A stretch of DNA of 64,000 bases, taken from NCBI RefSeq assembly GCF_003473485.1, contig NC_053047.1, positions 37,868,972 through 37,932,971 of the forward strand. The letters run 5' to 3'. The translations under genes and the position numbers were made by a program. Below the pieces are notes generated by a model. That model had not been told where the DNA came from, did not search any database, and saw nothing but the letters and a program-made list of their open reading frames with translations. The stretch's first letter is position 1. Each line of letters opens with the position of its first letter. This document shows, one piece after another, positions 59,901-64,000 of the stretch. The stretch comes from Medicago truncatula (taxonomy: Eukaryota > Streptophyta > Magnoliopsida > Fabales > Fabaceae).

Positions 59901-60338
59901 GCTACCAGATTGGTAAGTCTTTTTCTAGTCTGAAATCCTCATCCATCTACATTTTCACTGCATTCCACGAATTCATGTTACAAGTTTTATTTACCTTGTG
60001 ATTAGTATTTGTAGTTTCCTGGTACAAAATAATACTATTATATTTTACATTACTTGAACATTAAAGAACTTGGAAAACTCTTGTGCTGTCCTTTAATTTT
60101 TTTTTTTTGTTACAAGTTATATTGAACAAGTACTCGTATTCATAAATTGAGTTGTCCTTTAATTTTTTTTTTTTTTTTTTAGTTATGTATTGTTGAGTTT
60201 AACCAGATACTAAAATTTCAGTTTTTAAGAAGTCAAAAAAATTGAACCTATTTTATTCATGGCTTTTCAGAATATAACCATATGATTTCTATGATATTAC
60301 AGGAGTTGATCGCAAAGGAAGGCGAATCCACTGCGTAG
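53974..60338 (+). CDS. 2-oxoglutarate/Fe(II)-dependent dioxygenase (PKHD type), 9 exons
   Basis: Exons: 53974-54234, 56629-56676, 58037-58213, 58344-58494, 58624-58710, 59017-59141, 59576-59694, 59801-59912, 60303-60338. All GT-AG, phases agree, 371 residues. It resembles Arabidopsis PKHD-type hydroxylases (At1g22950 group). Landmarks: LELDFSPSIFSSLEKHLPP (exon 1), PLHHELYTLNPTAFFVPTF (3), FEKWVAEAKFRIMRPNRMN (4), GFHVDDSEVTLNVCLG (5/6 junction) with the iron ligands H244 and D246, and HRGRHRHGARATTSGHRMNF (7), where H304 would be the third iron ligand and R314 the 2-oxoglutarate contact, ten residues on, as in prolyl hydroxylases. The C-terminus has a CxxC (WCGEC). It should hydroxylate a protein or small molecule; substrate unknown. 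Intron 1 is 2.4 kb and repeat-rich; intron 2 contains a TRIM. Confidence 0.94.
54298..54420. repeat. 'GACACG' repeat, related copies in three introns
   Basis: Phrases 'aacactgacacgtcggcaccg...tttaagaaaatcacacagctgaatgtaatcacatgtctcggtgtcgacac' here match, in part, 55556-55676 (same intron: 'gacattgacacattgacaccg...aagaaaataacataattgaatgttatcagatgtgtcagtgtcacgg') and, reversed, 41077-41225 in WAT1 intron 4. Ends are not defined. Confidence 0.5.
54425..55209. repeat. two MITEs of the 'CTTATAAGCT' family in dioxygenase intron 1
   Basis: The second is clear: 54958-55209 begins GGGCCTGTTTGGATTGAC and ends GTTTATCCAAACAGGGCC, inverted ends of about 20 bp, 252 bp long. The first (about 54425-54836) has 'tatatttggataaacagctt' and 'aagctgttatccaaagaggccca' as its ends and carries a poly-T stretch inside. 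Confidence 0.7.
57309..57615 (+). mobile_element. TRIM retroelement in dioxygenase intron 2, rearranged
   Basis: LTR 1 is about 57316-57430, with GTCCCACATCG at 57324-57334 and TATAAA at 57361; it is followed by a decayed primer site TGCTATCATAGC (57431). LTR 2 is 57493-57615, with GTCCCACATCG at 57509-57519 and TATAAA at 57546. A purine tract GAGGGGG (57309-57315) stands before LTR 1, where a 3' LTR would have it, while the tract is missing before LTR 2. This suggests a former tandem (LTR-internal-LTR-internal-LTR) reduced by deletion. It is in the same orientation as the host gene. Confidence 0.82.
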
Positions 60339-60889
60339 TTTCTTTTGCTCAGTGGATAGTTGTAAAATATTATAGCTGCAATTATTAGTCAAGTAACTTA
60401 TGATTTAAATAAGCTGTGATATGTCCTAAAACATTGTAATGGTTTCTCTGAAGCCTATTATTGTCTTTCAGGGGGTGTATGTAAGCCGGTTTAATGCTCA
60501 TCGATACTGTCATTGTCATTTTTGATGCATGAAACCATAGTAAGGTTACTAGCAATATAGCTTTAGGCTGTAATTAACTTTTCCTGAAGTTTCTCAGGTT
60601 AATCGACTATTGCAACATCTAGTTTTATATTTTTAAAAATGCAACAATTGTGTTTTTATTTTATTTTATTTTAACAATCGTAGCTATTGACCATTTTATG
60701 GAGTACAGTTTGGTGGCATTTAACATGGACTAGTATTAAACTTGTTCATGATAGACCACATCTGATCAATCGTAGTTAGATTTTGCTATCACCTACTGCC
60801 TTTTAAGCTTTTATTGTGGTTTTAAATCTAAATGTTCTGCAACCATTAAAGGCATTTTATGGTTTTAATAAAAAAACCATAAATGATTT

Positions 60890-61128
60890 TAGATCTGATT
60901 TTTTTTTTGTCTCAGTAAAAATAAAAAATCAGAAGATCTGAGGATCTAATTTACATACGATATAAATAATATTTGGAAAAAAAATAAGTGTTAAATTGAG
61001 ATTCATTAAGAGAGCAAAATTTTATGAAAAACGAGTGGTCATGACTACCTTTTCTATCAAATTATTCTCCATGAAATATCAAATTGACGAAGTACCAAAT
61101 AATATAAAATCAAAAAGATTTATATCTC
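60890..61128 (+). repeat. direct repeat, copy 1
   Basis: The stretch from 'agatctgatttttttttt' through 'aaaatcagaagatctgagga', 'aataatatttggaaaaaaaa', 'gagtggtcatgactacc' and 'aattattctccatgaaatat' to 'caaataatataaaatcaaa' matches copy 2 with small indels. Preceding phrases ('aaatctaaatgttctgcaaccattaa') also recur, near 63555. Confidence 0.85.
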
Positions 61129-63744
61129 ATTTGATACTTCGTTGATCGATCCTGATTCGTCTTCAGTTTCATACAAGCACACACGACTTGCTATCACCTA
61201 CTGCTTCTTTGATTTTTTATGTCGTAGACCTCTTTGATTTTTTATGTCGTTGATTGTGATATTTATAGGCCTTTACGGTTAGCAAGGTCATTATTTTAAA
61301 TATTTTTTATTTGTAACTTTTTTCTCTTAATTTAATCAACATAGGGAATAGTAACAATATACACTATGAGTGTAATGGTTTTTCTTGTGGTCAGTCAATT
61401 ATAGCCGTTTCATCATTAAAACCGCTTGATTTTAATCATAACTATCTATAACGTTAGAAATATACGTGATTGTTTTTATTGACGGTGTAAACTTTTTACA
61501 TGGGCATTGTTTGAAAGTTAAACACTCAATATATTAACGGCCAACTGACATTGGAACTATAAATTTCAAAAAAATTAACTTTATGTAAATGTATTCAAAC
61601 ATAATCTTTTTTACACCCAACTAAAATAATTCAATAAAAAATTAATTTGATCACAGTTGAGTTAGGCATGAAAAGGTAACTCACACTCGATAAATCGGAC
61701 AATAACTCGCCTCTTCTTTGACAGAGAAACCTCACTTTGACAGGGATTGTGCAAGTTTTGTTCGATATTCTAAATTCGGCGATAGGATGAGGGTGGGATT
61801 GTACATATCTATCCGTCCACAAACTTACGTCATTATTGAACGAAGTATTTGTAAACAATTTATATATATATGCTTGTTCTTTTTATAGAATATTTAATCA
61901 TATATTTAAAATTTTAATCTTCTCTCAATAGAAAAACATATTTTACTTTTTTATCATTTAATAATTATTAGAAATACTCGGTATCCCGCTTAAAGACCAA
62001 CTAATATGAAGGGTCGAATTTTACGTTCCACTTTCGGGAACCCCATTTAAAGCCAGAGTGAGGAACTATATAGACTAAGCCACTGGAATAGACACTGAAG
62101 AGAATCAAACCTAAGGCCTTGAAAGAAATACAATGAAAAGCGTCATGGCATGTAACATTTTAAAAGAGAAACCATCTTTGACGACAATCCTCACAATCCT
62201 TCTCTAAAATGATAAAAAAAAAATGTCAGTTATAATGCAATACATGATTTTGTGATGAGAAAAAAAGATATGATATATCTACAACCAGTTATAAACTGAC
62301 TTAGTGGTTGGAAATAAGAGAAATGATATAAGAACAAACGTTTTGTTACAAATTTTGAGACAACTATCTATTTCACTCTCTCCCTCTCTGTTGCTTTAGT
62401 TTTCATGGCAATACTTTATATTTCTTTGAATTATTTAGTCATACCATAAGTTATCATAAAAATGGTTGGTCAAGTAACACGCGTCTTAAAATTATTATGA
62501 AGAAAGTTCAAATCTTTAGTTCTATTCTTCAAACCACCGCCAATTCCTTTTTTGAACTTTTACAAGTTAACAAGCAAATGGAAATTAGAACCATGAATTC
62601 CTAATAAATATAATTATGATTATGATATGATGGGTCACTCAAATGTCTTCTATTTGGTTGGTAATCATCATAAATAATATACACTCTTTGAAAAAAGTTA
62701 CGCCATGTCAGCATAAAGGAGAGCTCTTTGGCGTCTATGGTGCAAATCAAGAAGTTCAGAGGGTCAAAATTCAAATAAGTTGAAATATTACCATTAATTT
62801 TCAAAGTTCAGAGTGTACAGACACACATCCTCACCACACATAGAATCCACCCCCGTCCATTACCTTAAATTATGATGGTCAAATAAGGTTTGACCATATT
62901 TTAGGTTGATCTTTATAATGAGAATCAGACGGAGACGAGGTGCTAATAATCTCCTCCTGCAGGATTGCCCATGCTCCAAACTCAAAATTATTTGCAACTT
63001 TTATATTGTAGTTAATATATTAAAAAAAATGGTTCTTAAATAGAGATTTGTTAACTTAGGGGGATAGTAAATTAGATTAATTTATTTATAGGTAAATCGA
63101 TTTTAAAAAAATTAATTAAGAAAGTAAAAATTTTGGTGGTGCGGTAATTTTCATAAAGATATAGTAGACTACTAACATTCAAGTGCTATTCTTAATCGGA
63201 GTGCTTCTAATTTAGATTTCAAAAAAAGATTTAAAGGTGTATCCTAATCTTTTTCTATTACTTAAATAGTGAAGTTTGTAAATAAAAAAGAAAATAATAT
63301 ATTATTTCATTAAAACTGGCGACATACCACCCTTGGACTTTTTTTTAATCATATTAAAAGCACCCTAATAGTCGTCGTTTCTCACCCCCCTTCGCCCAAT
63401 CACAGTCATCCAAAACCACCTTAGAGTAAAATCATTGAGCCATCTGAGCTCCGTTAACAAAGTTGTACAAACATCAGATCTGGTTCTCTAATTGCTATAT
63501 TTGTTGTTCGAGATCAAACCTTAGGCTATGTTTCAAAAATTGGGTTTTTTTAGATCTAAATGTTATGCAACCATTAACATCATTTGTCCATGATAAGCAT
63601 TAAGATACACCAATTTCCAGTTTTTGAGATTAGATCTATAACTCTTCTTGAAGAAAAATGAAGTGTTATGCAAAGATATATTACGATTTCAAAACCACTC
63701 AGTTTTACATGTAGAATTTCTGATTCCACATGATCATTTTAACA

Positions 63745-64000
63745 CAGGATCTGATTTTTTTGTCTAAGAAAATAATAAAAAAAATCAGAAGATCTGATGA
63801 TCTAAATGGTTTTACATACGATAGAAATAATATTTGGAAAAAAAATAAAAGTGTTAAATTGAGATTTATCAACAGAGCAAAGTTTATGACATATGAGTGG
63901 TCATGAATACCTTTTCTATCAAATTATTCTCCATGAAATATCGAATTTTAATCAAATCGACGAAGTACCAAATAATATAAAATCAAAATGATTTCTATCT
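63745..64000 (+). repeat. direct repeat, copy 2, runs into the window edge
   Basis: Same order of phrases as 60890-61128, about 2.85 kb further on and in the same orientation, with a 15-bp extra phrase near the end ('aattttaatcaaatc'). The continuation is outside the window. Confidence 0.85.

Larger units (their letters stand above)
60339..64000. other. region downstream of the dioxygenase gene, no gene seen
   Basis: 60339 to about 60550 is probably 3' UTR. The rest is AT-rich. Open frames at 61631-61858 and 62601-62804 (minus) have no domain and no splice partners. It contains the direct repeat described separately, and a short 24-27 bp tandem near 61203-61250 ('ctttgattttttatgtcgt' twice). 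Confidence 0.5.

Overview
This is plant nuclear DNA, AT-rich and heavily loaded with transposable elements, with spliced genes whose GT-AG junctions can be followed exon by exon. Gene content (tandem DETOXIFICATION/MATE transporters, a WAT1/nodulin-21-type transporter) and the families of small repeats suggest a papilionoid legume, probably Medicago; that species guess is inference.

Layout. 1-5.4 kb: the 3' part of a Ty1/copia retrotransposon (open polyprotein frame plus 3' LTR), abutting an older copia relic in the opposite orientation, then a MITE. 7.1-34.4 kb: a tandem cluster of MATE efflux genes, all on the minus strand: an orphan first exon at 7.1 kb, MATE gene A (18853-21984, 8 exons, 480 aa) and MATE gene B (28066-32662, 8 exons, 482 aa). 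The two complete genes have identical exon lengths from exon 2 onward, and upstream sequence is duplicated with them. The array is spaced out by later insertions: a LINE remnant with ORF2 deleted, a Mutator-type MITE with 9-bp target duplication, a 1.24-kb element with inverted repeats of nearly 300 bp, a Tourist-like MITE, a TRIM retroelement, and copia pieces in opposing orientations. 35.0-36.3 kb: another copia pol relic. 39.2-43.1 kb: a U2 snRNA gene with its upstream sequence element, TATA box and 3' box, next to a convergent 7-exon WAT1-related transporter gene (362 aa). 47.1-60.3 kb: a head-to-head pair, a 10-exon protein phosphatase 2C (minus strand, 321 aa) and a 9-exon 2-oxoglutarate/Fe(II) dioxygenase of PKHD type (plus strand, 371 aa), both with telo-box-like sequence in the leader. 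60.3-64 kb: no gene seen, but a direct repeat of about 250 bp.

All five protein genes were assembled by reading splice sites; each gives an uninterrupted frame of normal family length, so they are probably functional. They do not form a pathway. The cluster logic applies only to the MATE genes, which arose by tandem duplication.

The most interesting observation is that the LTRs of three TRIM elements each carry a match to the plant snRNA upstream sequence element (USE), and five of the six LTRs have a TATA-like box 25-26 bp after it. That is the arrangement of plant U6 (Pol III) promoters, while the U2 gene in the same window has the longer spacing. Whether it is functional cannot be told from sequence alone.
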